Assembly: GCF_014192095.1 (NCBI RefSeq)
Contig: NZ_JACHXN010000033.1
Coordinates: 1 to 44,865 of the forward strand
DNA length: 44,865 nt
Source of the DNA: Phyllobacterium trifolii
GTDB taxonomy: Bacteria > Pseudomonadota > Alphaproteobacteria > Rhizobiales > Rhizobiaceae
Direction of reading: 5' to 3'
The position numbers were made by a program, and so were the translations under genes. Below, piece after piece: positions 1-7,765 of the stretch (position 1 is its first letter; each line of letters starts with the position of its first letter). The notes under the pieces are model-generated. The model searched no databases and was not told the origin of the DNA. It was given only the letters and a program-made list of their open reading frames with translations.

Positions 1-502
1 TCGCAGCGCTTGTCAAAAGTGGGCCCTTAACCTGAACATAGTGAACGTCCGCGGAGCGTACGATGCCTGCTTGCCGCTGCGCTTTGGAAACCGCCTCGGC
101 GACCAATCTCACATGTGTGAGCGTGCCGACTTCCTCGGGCACAAGCGCACGCGTTTCGGCAATGCCCAGAACAAGCCGTGGCTCTCCCATATCTCTAGTC
201 TGTTCGGTGCGCGTGAACACGGTTGCGTGCGGTGACAGAACGCCTTCGGTGCCCCCTGACCAGACGAACGCGATCCGGGGAACGACCTCTTCAAAAGACA
301 CGCCGAGCCTGTTTGCTAACATCAGACGGAACGCCAGCGTGGCATAGCCGCGCGTAAAGTCGTTGGCACCGCCGTTACCTTCGGTCTTGCCGATAATCGC
401 AACAATTTCCTCGGGCCGAAGCTCTCCAGCGTCAATAAGCTTTTCCAGTCCCGATACGTCATCCGGCGACGCCATCGCGATCTTGTGGACACCGACTTTC
501 AT
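1..502 (-). CDS. Ring-opening amidohydrolase (cyanuric acid hydrolase/barbiturase family), N-terminal part, cut by window edge
   Basis: Reading from ATG at 502 to the left edge gives 167 residues with no stop. The family hydrolyses cyclic imides such as cyanuric acid (AtzD/TrzD) or barbiturate, using three Ser-Lys dyads, one per repeat domain. Visible here are Lys39 in IGKTEGNG, Ser82 in WSGGTEGVLSPH and Lys159 in VQVKGPLL, so domain 1 and the start of domain 2 are intact; the remainder lies outside the window. It starts 14 bases after the ECF T-component stop, with only a weak ribosome site, which suggests translational coupling to the transporter. It is a paralogue of the complete gene at 6654-7763 and in this half resembles AtzD more closely (GKTEGNG rather than GKTHGNG). 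The family assignment is firm; the substrate cannot be told from sequence. Confidence 0.88.
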   Translation of the reverse strand, partial: MKVGVHKIAMASPDDVSGLEKLIDAGELRPEEIVAIIGKTEGNGGANDFTRGYATLAFRLMLANRLGVSFEEVVPRIAFVWSGGTEGVLSPHATVFTRTEQTRDMGEPRLVLGIAETRALVPEEVGTLTHVRLVAEAVSKAQRQAGIVRSADVHYVQVKGPLLTSAA

Positions 503-516
503 GACATCATTACCAT

Positions 517-1329
517 TCAATTGGGTGCAAAGACGTAGACCGAGTGCACAAGCCCTAGAGCCAGACTTGTATACCATCCGATAACCGCAGCAAGCGTCAA
601 GATCATGAGTGCGATGCCTGTCGCGCTCATGCGCGGAGCGTCCACGAACGTGCGTTGTGGATAGGCACCGAAAGCGCGGCCCTCCATCGACATCACCATC
701 ATCGAGGCGCGGCGCAGGCTACCAACGAGGAGAGGCATTGCATAGCGCTTGGTTTCCAGAATGCGCCCGGCGATACCACGTTTGCGCGCAACACCGCGCA
801 CCGCTTGTGCCGAGCGGATGATCTTGATTTCCTCTTCGATCGTCGGAACAATTCGAAGCGCGATGAAGAAGGCATAGGCAATGCGATAGGGCACGCGCAT
901 TTGGGTGACCAGGGCGACTGCCAGATCCCGCGGGTCGGTCGTGCGCACAAAAACCATCGACGAGAGAATGATCGTGTAGATGCGCAGCGCCGAAGCAAGC
1001 GCATAGTCGGCGCTTTCGGCATAGATAGGCATCGACAGGACGTGAAATGCGATGGTTTTGCCGGGCAGGGTCAAGCTTTGGACCACAAAAAAACCAAGGC
1101 AGGCGATGATGAAAAGCCATGTGCCGCGCACGATTTCGAATGGCGACAGGCGCGCCAGAAACAATGCTGTCCCAAGGATTGCCAAAGCGATCGCGATCTG
1201 GATCCACGCGATATAGGCCCCGAACGCCAGGAGCGAAACGCCGAGCAGCCAAGCCAGCTTCGACAAGGGATCAAGGCGATGAAACAACGACCGGCCGGAC
1301 CGGAATTGAAATGCGTTACGTCTCATCAT
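517..1329 (-). CDS. ECF transporter T component (YkoC/CbiQ-like)
   Basis: This 270-residue protein has several hydrophobic segments (about residues 30-90 and 105-160, plus a C-terminal helix near 240-265). A conserved cytoplasmic region carries two short arginine-containing coupling motifs, SAQAVRGV and SMEGRAFGA, typical of T components that link substrate-binding S proteins to the ATPases. It starts at ATG 1329 (or the adjacent ATG 1326), behind a GGGAGGG ribosome site inside the end of the ATPase gene, whose stop overlaps it. It is the third gene of an S-A-T set and is followed by a ring-opening amidohydrolase. The fixed S-A-T set with a double ATPase matches the YkoEDC architecture, associated in Firmicutes with thiamine precursor uptake. 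Confidence 0.88.
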   Translation of the reverse strand: MMRRNAFQFRSGRSLFHRLDPLSKLAWLLGVSLLAFGAYIAWIQIAIALAILGTALFLARLSPFEIVRGTWLFIIACLGFFVVQSLTLPGKTIAFHVLSMPIYAESADYALASALRIYTIILSSMVFVRTTDPRDLAVALVTQMRVPYRIAYAFFIALRIVPTIEEEIKIIRSAQAVRGVARKRGIAGRILETKRYAMPLLVGSLRRASMMVMSMEGRAFGAYPQRTFVDAPRMSATGIALMILTLAAVIGWYTSLALGLVHSVYVFAPN

Positions 1330-3227
1330 ACCCTCCCTTGTGATGCGGCAGCCAGGGCGGCAACCAACGCTTGCGACGACAGGACCGGCTTTAGTCCGCC
1401 GTTCGAACCAAGTTCGGAAAGCCGGCGGCTGACCTCATATATCGGAGGCGGCAGCAAGCCGGTCGATTGGAGGAGGGCACTCTGCGCAAACAATTCGATG
1501 GGGGCTCCGTCAAAAGCGATCTCTCCGGAACGCAGCACCAGAGCCCGGTCTGCCCATTCGGCGACAAGACGGACATCATGGGTGATCATCAGGATCGTCG
1601 TGCTGTAGCGCTCGCGCAGGCGCGCCATGAGGCCCATGAGTTGTTGCGCGCGCTCGTGGTCCTGGCCAATAGTAGGTTCATCGAGGACAAGCAGGCGGGG
1701 CTCGAGCACCATCATTGTCGCAACGCTCAAACGGCGGCGCTCACCGAGGCTGAGGCTGAAGGGCGAGCGGTGACGATAACGCGCCAGATCGACGACCGAC
1801 AGCACGTCTTCAACGCGCCGGGCGACTTCACTGTCGGCAAAACCCCGTACCCTCAGACCATACGCTACTTCTTCGTCCACCTGATCGGTCACGAATTGGT
1901 GGTCCGGATTCTGGAAGACGTAACCCACCTCGGCCGCAATCTCGCGCGCACCCAACTTGGATATGTCCTTCCCGCCCAGATGGATCACGCCAGCCGGGGT
2001 TTCGTTGATGCCAACAAGCATACGGGCAAGCGTCGTCTTGCCGGAACCGTTGCGGCCAAGCAAAGCCACGATCCGGTTGCTTTCAAGTTCGAAATTGACG
2101 TCTTTCAGTATCGGTGCCCTGCGATCATAGCCAAAGCTCAGCGAGCGGATCGACAAAAGCGGCTCCGTTGCGCGGCGCGCTTGTGTTTCTGGTGGAATTT
2201 CGCGTTGCATTGGAGCTGCCGATAGTGTCGAGCACAATGCCACGGCCTCCTCCACGGACAGCGGAACCTGCGCGGTGCGAAGCTGCGTATTTGCAGCCTG
2301 TGCGAGATCCATGCCAAATTCCGAAACCTGCGGGAACCAGCTCGCCGTCGGTACGACATTCGCTTCTTCTGAATGCACGACCTTGCGTGAGGAGAAGGCC
2401 GCGCGGGGTGAGCCATCGAAGACGATGGTGCCGCGGTCCATCATGACGACGCGGCTCACTTTGTCGGCGAGCTCATCGACGCGATGCTCTACCATGATGA
2501 TGGTGGTGCCGTGCTCGCGATTGAGACGTGCCAGAACGGCGAAGACTTCCGCCATACCGGCTGGATCGAGGTTTGCGGTTGGCTCATCGAGGACCAGGAG
2601 ACTTGGTCGTGCGGCAAGAACCGCTGCAATGCTGACACGCTGCTTTTGTCCGCCCGACAATTCGAAAATGGAACGATCGCCCAGGTCCGACAGGCCGACG
2701 AATTCAAGCGCTTCGGCTTGGCGCTTCATGATTTCATCAACAGGTTTGCAAAGGTTTTCAAGTCCGAAGCAGACCTCGTCGCGGACTCGGGTGTTGATGA
2801 TCTGGGCGTCAGGATCCTGAAAGACCATGCCCACATCTGTAGCGAAATCAGGCACCTTGGTATCGGCGACAACCTTGCCGCATATGGTGGCCGACCCCTT
2901 GAGCGTCCCGCCCATAAGGTGCGGTACGGAACCGTTCATAAGATGCAGCAGGGTGCTCTTGCCGCAACCGCTCGGACCAAGGATCAGAACGAATTCTCCC
3001 CGCTCGACGGTAAGGCTGACATCGTGCAGGACCGGTAAAGCTTCGCTTTCATACGTATACGTGATGCGGGAAAGATCGACCACACGACCGGCAGGGGATA
3101 TGCCGATTTCGCCTCCGCTGTCGTCATAAGCGCTGGAACAGTCATTCTGGTCAAGCTCTGGCGAATCCGAATGGAAGGTGCGGGCAAACGCACCTCCATC
3201 GGCCTGAAAGGAAGCCACGCTCATCAA
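1326..3227 (-). CDS. ECF transporter energizing module, two fused ATPase domains (YkoD-like)
   Basis: The 633-residue protein holds two ABC ATPase domains in tandem, which power the ECF importer. Domain 1 has Walker A GPSGCGKST near residue 83, signature LSGGQKQR and Walker B LLVLDEP. Domain 2 has Walker A GRNGSGKTT near residue 383, a variant signature SLSLGERRR and Walker B LLVLDEP. The changed second signature is usual for YkoD-type fused proteins and is not damage. An extra N-terminal stretch of about 45 residues precedes domain 1, so the true start could be internal; ATG 3227 directly abuts the S-component stop. The gene overlaps the T component by 4 bases, so the three subunits should be co-translated. 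Confidence 0.9.
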   Translation of the reverse strand: MMSVASFQADGGAFARTFHSDSPELDQNDCSSAYDDSGGEIGISPAGRVVDLSRITYTYESEALPVLHDVSLTVERGEFVLILGPSGCGKSTLLHLMNGSVPHLMGGTLKGSATICGKVVADTKVPDFATDVGMVFQDPDAQIINTRVRDEVCFGLENLCKPVDEIMKRQAEALEFVGLSDLGDRSIFELSGGQKQRVSIAAVLAARPSLLVLDEPTANLDPAGMAEVFAVLARLNREHGTTIIMVEHRVDELADKVSRVVMMDRGTIVFDGSPRAAFSSRKVVHSEEANVVPTASWFPQVSEFGMDLAQAANTQLRTAQVPLSVEEAVALCSTLSAAPMQREIPPETQARRATEPLLSIRSLSFGYDRRAPILKDVNFELESNRIVALLGRNGSGKTTLARMLVGINETPAGVIHLGGKDISKLGAREIAAEVGYVFQNPDHQFVTDQVDEEVAYGLRVRGFADSEVARRVEDVLSVVDLARYRHRSPFSLSLGERRRLSVATMMVLEPRLLVLDEPTIGQDHERAQQLMGLMARLRERYSTTILMITHDVRLVAEWADRALVLRSGEIAFDGAPIELFAQSALLQSTGLLPPPIYEVSRRLSELGSNGGLKPVLSSQALVAALAAASQGRV

Positions 3228-3929
3228 TCAAGCTCCGGTGGGCTGATTGACGACGGTCGCCGGCGCCATGTCCTTGGCGATGGCAGTACCACGAAGCACG
3301 CCCGCCTTGGCGAGGCCATGTGCGATTGGCCTGACCAGTATGATTGCGTATACAGCACCGCTCACCATGCGGATGATAAGAGCCAGCAGATTATAGGAAA
3401 TACCCATATCGCCGACACCGAAGAAGTAAACTTCCGGAATCTGCTGGAGCAGTGGAGCAAGAGCGCCGGACAGCGCCAAAACCGACAAGGTCCATTTTTT
3501 GTAACCGTAGAAAGCGAAACCGATGTCGGACATGAAGCCTTGGAGGAAGCCTGCACCGAGCACCATCACGCCGTTCGGGTTACCGGAAAGAACCTGAGCA
3601 ACGCCATTCATGGTTTCAGCGATCGTCGCGGCACCGGGCTTTCTTATGATATAGCCGCAGAGGGGACCGGCGATATAGAAACCACCGCAGATCGCGGCAA
3701 AGGCGAGAAAGCCGTAAGAGCCCGAGAACGTCATAAAGAAGCGTCCGATCATGGCATTCGGCGTGCCTAAAACGCCGTTGATAACACCGATGATGGCCAT
3801 GATGACGATTTCGAGAAGGGTAAAGGCGACGAATATTTTACCTGCGTGGTTCCGGTTTTTCAGATAGGCGAATGCGGCTAGCGCGACTGCGATAGCGGCA
3901 ACGATGAGATAAATTAGACCGACGGACAT
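3228..3929 (-). CDS. ECF transporter substrate-binding S component, YkoE-like membrane protein
   Basis: This is a 233-residue, strongly hydrophobic protein with about six predicted membrane segments (for example residues 3-20, 30-53, 60-85, 140-160 and 175-205). Start ATG 3929 is preceded by GGAGAAC; an upstream in-frame codon at 3962 is less likely. Gene order and the motifs around GLGTPNAMIGRFFMTF-like and AGFLQGFMSDIGFAFYGYKKW regions match the YkoE family, whose characterised members serve hydroxymethylpyrimidine/thiamine uptake. It is the first gene of the S-A-T-amidohydrolase set. I saw no thiamine pyrophosphate riboswitch upstream, and the neighbouring enzymes degrade cyclic amides. 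The ligand is therefore probably a pyrimidine-like or other N-heterocycle used as nutrient; this last step is inference. Confidence 0.8.
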   Translation of the reverse strand: MSVGLIYLIVAAIAVALAAFAYLKNRNHAGKIFVAFTLLEIVIMAIIGVINGVLGTPNAMIGRFFMTFSGSYGFLAFAAICGGFYIAGPLCGYIIRKPGAATIAETMNGVAQVLSGNPNGVMVLGAGFLQGFMSDIGFAFYGYKKWTLSVLALSGALAPLLQQIPEVYFFGVGDMGISYNLLALIIRMVSGAVYAIILVRPIAHGLAKAGVLRGTAIAKDMAPATVVNQPTGA

Positions 3930-4211
3930 GATGCGTTCTCCATGTTTTTGGAAAGCAGGCATGAATCCCTTCTTAACGGTGCCTGCACGCCGTCAGTGGA
4001 AATGTCATCGCAGCCGGGTTCTGATTATCGAGCGCTATGGGAGGAGCCCAGGTCTCAGATAGTCGGCAACGCTTCGCAATTGGCACTCGATCTCAGATGC
4101 GTCCGGACAGCATCCTGATTGTCACTAGTAAAGGACCAAACGCTGATTTTGCATTCATTCGTCTGCCCCAGGTGAGGACAACGCGATGTACATCGCTGCT
4201 GCTCTCCTTAA

Positions 4212-4245
4212 TTGCATTCTAAATTCAAAATTTCCACGAATGCAA
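4212..4245. promoter_or_regulatory. Inverted repeat TTGCATTC-N18-GAATGCAA, candidate operator
   Basis: TTGCATTC at 4212-4219 is matched by its exact reverse complement GAATGCAA at 4238-4245, and another direct TTGCATTC lies at 4149-4156. Similar TTGCAT-type elements occur in the aminotransferase/GntR intergenic region (5595-5749). A shared regulator, most simply the GntR protein encoded at 5854, could bind both places. This is inferred from sequence recurrence only. Confidence 0.4.
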
Positions 4246-4291
4246 GGAGATAAAAGCGCCAATTTCATGTTACTTTTTAGTCATTTTGCTT

Positions 4292-4321
4292 AAAAAAAGA
4301 TCACGCTAGAAGTACTTGATC
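4292..4321 (-). terminator. Weak intrinsic terminator after the aminotransferase gene
   Basis: On the minus strand a 5-base stem (GATCA/TGATC, at 4317-4321 and 4299-4303) with a 13-base interior is followed by seven T residues (4298-4292). The stem is short, so termination would be partial at best. It sits about 50 bases after the aminotransferase stop. Confidence 0.3.
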
Positions 4322-4371
4322 ACTACACATGCGACATGCGCAGTATATAATCGCTATTGCACAATATTTTA

Positions 4372-5562
4372 TCACTCAGCTGCAATCTGCAAGTGGCCGG
4401 ATGAGACCAAAGAGGCGATGGCTTTTTCAACGCCGCCGCTCTTTATCGCGATTTCACTGGTGAGGAGCCCGGCCTCGATGGCGGCGAGGGAGCCCAGTAG
4501 AGAGGCATCGTTGAAATCGCCGAGGTGGCCGATCCTGAATACCCGGTCGGCAAGTTTGCCTAATCCGTTCCCGAGCGACACGCTCGATCGTTGCAATATC
4601 ATCGACCGCAGGGCGTCTGCCGATTGCCCATCAGGCATCAGGACGGCTGTAAGCGAACTGGAGTAGTGCGCTGGATCCGAACACAATATTTCCAATCCCC
4701 AGTGCCTGACGCATTGGCGTGTCGCCTCTGCCGCACGCTCATGCCGCGCGAAGACAACCGGCAAGGTTTCTTCCTGCAACAGGTTCAAAGCAACTTTGAG
4801 ACCCTGAAGCATATTGGTGGCTGGCGTTGATGGAAAATAGCCCGTGAGGTTGGCGGCAATCATGTCCTCCCAATCCCAGAAAACCCTTGGTAGACGGGCG
4901 GAACGCGCTGCAAGACGAGCCTTTTGTGATATGGCGTTGAAAGATAAACCAGGCGGCAGCATCAGGCCCTTCTGAGATCCCCCCACGGTGACATCGACTC
5001 CCCATTCATCATGCCGATAATCGATCGAACCCAGCGAGGATATGGTATCCACCATGAGCAATGCCGGGTGTTTCGCCGCATCGAGGGCCCGGCGGACCGA
5101 GGCGACATTGGAGACGGCACCTGTCGACGTCTCGTTGTGAACAATGGCAACGGCCTTGATCTTCTGCGCATGGTCTTCAACAAGGCGGGTTTCGATTTCG
5201 CTGGCATTTGCGCCTCGGCGCCAATCACCGTCCAAAAATTCCACTTTGAGCCCGAGTCTTGTCGCCATTTTTCGCCAAAGCGATGCGAAATGGCCTGTTT
5301 CGACCATCAATACGGTATCCCCGGGCGACAAGCTGTTTACAAGAGCCGCTTCCCACGCCCCGGTTCCCGAGGCCGGGTAAATCACGATGGCTGCGCTGGT
5401 CTTGAACACCGCCGCCATGCCTTCCAACACCTCGAAAGTCAGCGACGGGAAACCAGGGCCACGATGATCCACCGTGGGTTGGGCGATAGCCGCCAGAACA
5501 GGCAGGGGCACGTTTGTCGGCCCCGGAATCTGCAGAAAATGACGGCCCGTGGAGCGATTCAT
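4372..5562 (-). CDS. Class V PLP aminotransferase, serine/alanine-glyoxylate type
   Basis: This 396-residue, fold-type I PLP enzyme closely follows serine-glyoxylate aminotransferases over its whole length. Landmarks are IPGPTNVPLPVL and DHRGPGFPSL near the N-terminus, PASGTGAWEAAL for cofactor phosphate contact near residue 63, Asp172 in VDTISSLGS, the Schiff-base lysine Lys198 in GGSQKGLMLPPG, and the C-terminal RIGHLGD motif. Start ATG 5562 is chosen because GAGG lies five bases upstream and the family begins just before the IPGPTN motif. The gene is divergent from the GntR regulator. The family also includes ureidoglycine-glyoxylate and pyridoxamine-pyruvate transaminases, so the true amino donor may be an intermediate of the adjacent heterocycle pathway instead of serine. 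Confidence 0.88.
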   Translation of the reverse strand: MNRSTGRHFLQIPGPTNVPLPVLAAIAQPTVDHRGPGFPSLTFEVLEGMAAVFKTSAAIVIYPASGTGAWEAALVNSLSPGDTVLMVETGHFASLWRKMATRLGLKVEFLDGDWRRGANASEIETRLVEDHAQKIKAVAIVHNETSTGAVSNVASVRRALDAAKHPALLMVDTISSLGSIDYRHDEWGVDVTVGGSQKGLMLPPGLSFNAISQKARLAARSARLPRVFWDWEDMIAANLTGYFPSTPATNMLQGLKVALNLLQEETLPVVFARHERAAEATRQCVRHWGLEILCSDPAHYSSSLTAVLMPDGQSADALRSMILQRSSVSLGNGLGKLADRVFRIGHLGDFNDASLLGSLAAIEAGLLTSEIAIKSGGVEKAIASLVSSGHLQIAAE

Positions 5563-5594
5563 GGAAACCTCAGGAGATGGATAGAAGGAGAAAA

Positions 5595-5749
5595 ATTGCA
5601 TTATGAATTCTATCCGTGGCCTCAAACGAGCGCAAGAGACAAAAAATGCAAAAAACTATTCAAATTGCACTTCCGATTTCGAAAAATATATTTAAAAATG
5701 GCATTCAACTGAGGTCTGGTTTTGTTATGCATCGCAAAGATAATGCAAT
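5595..5749. promoter_or_regulatory. Divergent control region with ATTGCATTAT/ATAATGCAAT repeats
   Basis: ATTGCATTAT at 5595-5604 and its exact reverse complement ATAATGCAAT at 5740-5749 bracket an AT-rich stretch between the aminotransferase and the GntR gene. Related words (an AATGCAA, TTGCACTTC, GGCATTCAA and a TTATGCATCGCAA) lie between them. The widely spaced arms suggest two or more operator copies, not a single dyad. The recurrence in front of the ECF operon supports a common regulator. Confidence 0.42.
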
Positions 5750-5853
5750 TTCGAGGATTGTCACTGCTGCTGTGAATTTCGGAGCTATGGGTTCAAGCGG
5801 GCATTGTGGGAAATTCGGTTTTGGACAGAGAAAGATGGATTGGAGTCTCCTTC

Positions 5854-6576
5854 GTGAATACTTTTGATCGCTATCAGGGCATTGTACGCAAGACGCTGCA
5901 CCATGAGATCGTGGTGGATGCGCTGCGAGAACTCATCCTCGAGGGTGAGTTGGAGCCAAGATCCCGCATCAACGAGGTCGCGCTGTGCGAACGCTTCGGG
6001 ATTTCCCGCACACCTCTACGCGAGGCGATCAAACTATTGGCGGCTGAAGGGCTGCTCGAGTTGATGCCCAACAGGGGTGCCCGGGTTGTCGCTCTTTCGC
6101 CGACCGAAATCAGCGATATTTTACAAGTTATAGGCGCTCTGGAAGGCGCGGCAGGGGAACTGTCCTGCGCCCGGATAACCGACGCCGAGCTTGCTGCAAT
6201 TGAAACGACCAATGAGGCCATGGTGGCAGCCTGGCAAGCGGGGGACTATCCCGGTTATTTTTCCCGCAATCGCGAAATCCATGAGGCGATCATGGCCGCC
6301 GCCGGGAACGCGATCCTTCAGGCGACCTATCGGAGCCTTTCCGGCCGCGTCCAGAGAGCACGCTTTTCTGCCCAAAAAACCGAGCAACAATGGGCTCGGG
6401 CGATCGATGATCATAATTTGATGATTCTGTTGTTGCGCCGGCGCGATGGTGCTGCGCTCGCTCAGCTCATGCGTGATCATATCAAAAGCAAGTGGCCGGT
6501 TATTTCGGCCGCCTACAGCGAGTCCAAGCCCACCAAGCCGGCTGGTCAAAAACAGAAGCAGTTATCCGAAGAATAA
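5854..6576 (+). CDS. GntR-family transcriptional regulator, FCD subgroup
   Basis: This regulator of about 240 residues has an N-terminal winged helix (residues about 12-75, including RINEVALCERFGISRTPLREAI and the wing around LLELMPNRGARV). An all-helical FCD ligand-binding domain follows, with the metal-binding pattern of Asp/His residues spread over NREIHEAI and the C-terminal DHNLMI and MRDHI stretches. FCD regulators usually sense organic acids or catabolic intermediates. I prefer the GTG start at 5854, which has GGAG eight bases upstream, over an in-frame ATG at 5806. The gene heads the plus-strand catabolic run and is divergent from the aminotransferase, so it is the natural local regulator. 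Confidence 0.85.
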   Translation: MNTFDRYQGIVRKTLHHEIVVDALRELILEGELEPRSRINEVALCERFGISRTPLREAIKLLAAEGLLELMPNRGARVVALSPTEISDILQVIGALEGAAGELSCARITDAELAAIETTNEAMVAAWQAGDYPGYFSRNREIHEAIMAAAGNAILQATYRSLSGRVQRARFSAQKTEQQWARAIDDHNLMILLLRRRDGAALAQLMRDHIKSKWPVISAAYSESKPTKPAGQKQKQLSEE

Positions 6577-6653
6577 CGCGGATGAGCGTTGCCTGGGCTG
6601 CCGCTCGTTGAGCGCCGCCGATATGGGTTCGGTGATCCTAGATGGAGTATCAA

Positions 6654-7763
6654 ATGCAAACGGGGGTTCACCGTTTTAGCCTGCCAGATCCCGGCGACGT
6701 CTCCGGACTCGCATTAGCGATCGAGGAGGGAACAGTCGATCCGGCTGAGATCGTGGCTGTCATCGGTAAAACCCACGGCAACGGCCTGGTGAATGACTAT
6801 ACACGCGGCTATCTCGCGCAATCACTTGCCTTGCTGATCGGGCAAGCAACAGGGCAATCGCTTGACGCTGTCCGCACGCAAATTCCCTTCATTTTTTCTG
6901 GTGGCGTAGAAGGCGTCCTGTCTCCCCACTACACGGTTTTCACCGTCTCGGCTGGACATACACCTGGACCACGCAAAGGATTGGCAATCGGGGTGTCGTT
7001 CACGCCCGAGCTCTTGCCCGAGGATATCGGCAGGCAACGGCAGATCGACGTGACGGCGGATGCCGTGGCCGACGCCATGCACCGCGCTTCCATTGACGCG
7101 CCGGAAGACGTTCATTTTGTTCAAATCAAGGGGCCTGCGTTTCAACAGGGCGACATAGTATCGAGTATGAGAGCCGGCCGACCTCCGATCACTGACAATC
7201 CGGGCAAGCTGATGGGCTTTGGCCGCGCTGCATCGGCGCTCGGTGTCGGCAAAGCGCTTGGGCATGTCCCGCCAGCTCGAGCGGTCGCCGGCGCGGTGCT
7301 CAAAGACTTCGATTTGTATTCGCCCGTTGCCAGTGTCTCGGCCGGCGTCGAGGTCCGGTGCAACGAAGTTGTCGTCATTGGGCTCAGCGCAAGATGGAGC
7401 GGCGACCTCACGATCACGCACGCGCCTATGGCGGACGCGCTCGATATATCGGGCATCCACACCATGCTCGGCGGCCTTGGCTTTGCCGGAGCACCACAAT
7501 TGTCGTCTTCGGAGACGGCCCGAATAAAGGCATGCTTTGTGAAATGCGAGGCTTCCAGAGACGGCGCTGTGCGAGGAAATTTCCACACCATGCTCAATGA
7601 CGGCGACATGGATCAGCAACGGCACATCCGCGGCGCGGTCGGTGCCGTCGTCGCGAGCATTCTCGGCGATACCGCTCTGTTCGTCTCTGGCGGGGCGGAA
7701 CACCAAGGACCAGATGGCGGTGGGCTTGTCAGCCTTATCGTCGAGCATAACGGAGAAGGGTAG
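6654..7763 (+). CDS. Ring-opening amidohydrolase (cyanuric acid hydrolase/barbiturase family), complete
   Basis: This 369-residue member of the AtzD/barbiturase family matches the usual family length. All three expected Ser-Lys dyads can be placed: Lys39 (IGKTHGNG) with Ser82 (FSGGVEGVLSPH), Lys159 (FVQIKGP) with Ser229 (ASVSAGVE), and Lys297 (FVKCEAS) with Ser345 (FVSGGAEHQGPDGGG). It should therefore be an active cyclic-imide hydrolase. ATG 6654 is chosen over ATG 6642 because GGAG lies at the right distance before it. It is followed after two bases by the FAD monooxygenase. The first third reads more diverged from AtzD than the paralogue at the left edge (for example ISGGV-type change and GKTHGNG), so the two copies may open different rings or successive intermediates. 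Confidence 0.92.
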   Translation: MQTGVHRFSLPDPGDVSGLALAIEEGTVDPAEIVAVIGKTHGNGLVNDYTRGYLAQSLALLIGQATGQSLDAVRTQIPFIFSGGVEGVLSPHYTVFTVSAGHTPGPRKGLAIGVSFTPELLPEDIGRQRQIDVTADAVADAMHRASIDAPEDVHFVQIKGPAFQQGDIVSSMRAGRPPITDNPGKLMGFGRAASALGVGKALGHVPPARAVAGAVLKDFDLYSPVASVSAGVEVRCNEVVVIGLSARWSGDLTITHAPMADALDISGIHTMLGGLGFAGAPQLSSSETARIKACFVKCEASRDGAVRGNFHTMLNDGDMDQQRHIRGAVGAVVASILGDTALFVSGGAEHQGPDGGGLVSLIVEHNGEG

Positions 7764-7765
7764 AA

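Larger units (their letters stand above)
3930..4371. other. Intergenic leader of the ECF operon
   Basis: About 440 bases without a gene separate the aminotransferase stop from the S-component start, both on the minus strand. The stretch is AT-richer than its surroundings between 4200 and 4370. It holds a spaced TTGCATTC/GAATGCAA inverted repeat (4212-4245), a further TTGCATTC at 4149-4156 and a weak terminator-like hairpin (4292-4321). I looked for a thiamine riboswitch on the minus strand and did not find the conserved core. The ECF promoter probably lies here. Confidence 0.6.

Noticed and set aside
3930..4371. Thiamine pyrophosphate riboswitch expected before a YkoE-type gene
   Set aside because: Minus-strand reading shows a CTGAGACCTGG stretch near 4050 but not the conserved paired core or the downstream CTGATCTGGATAATGCCAG-type block.
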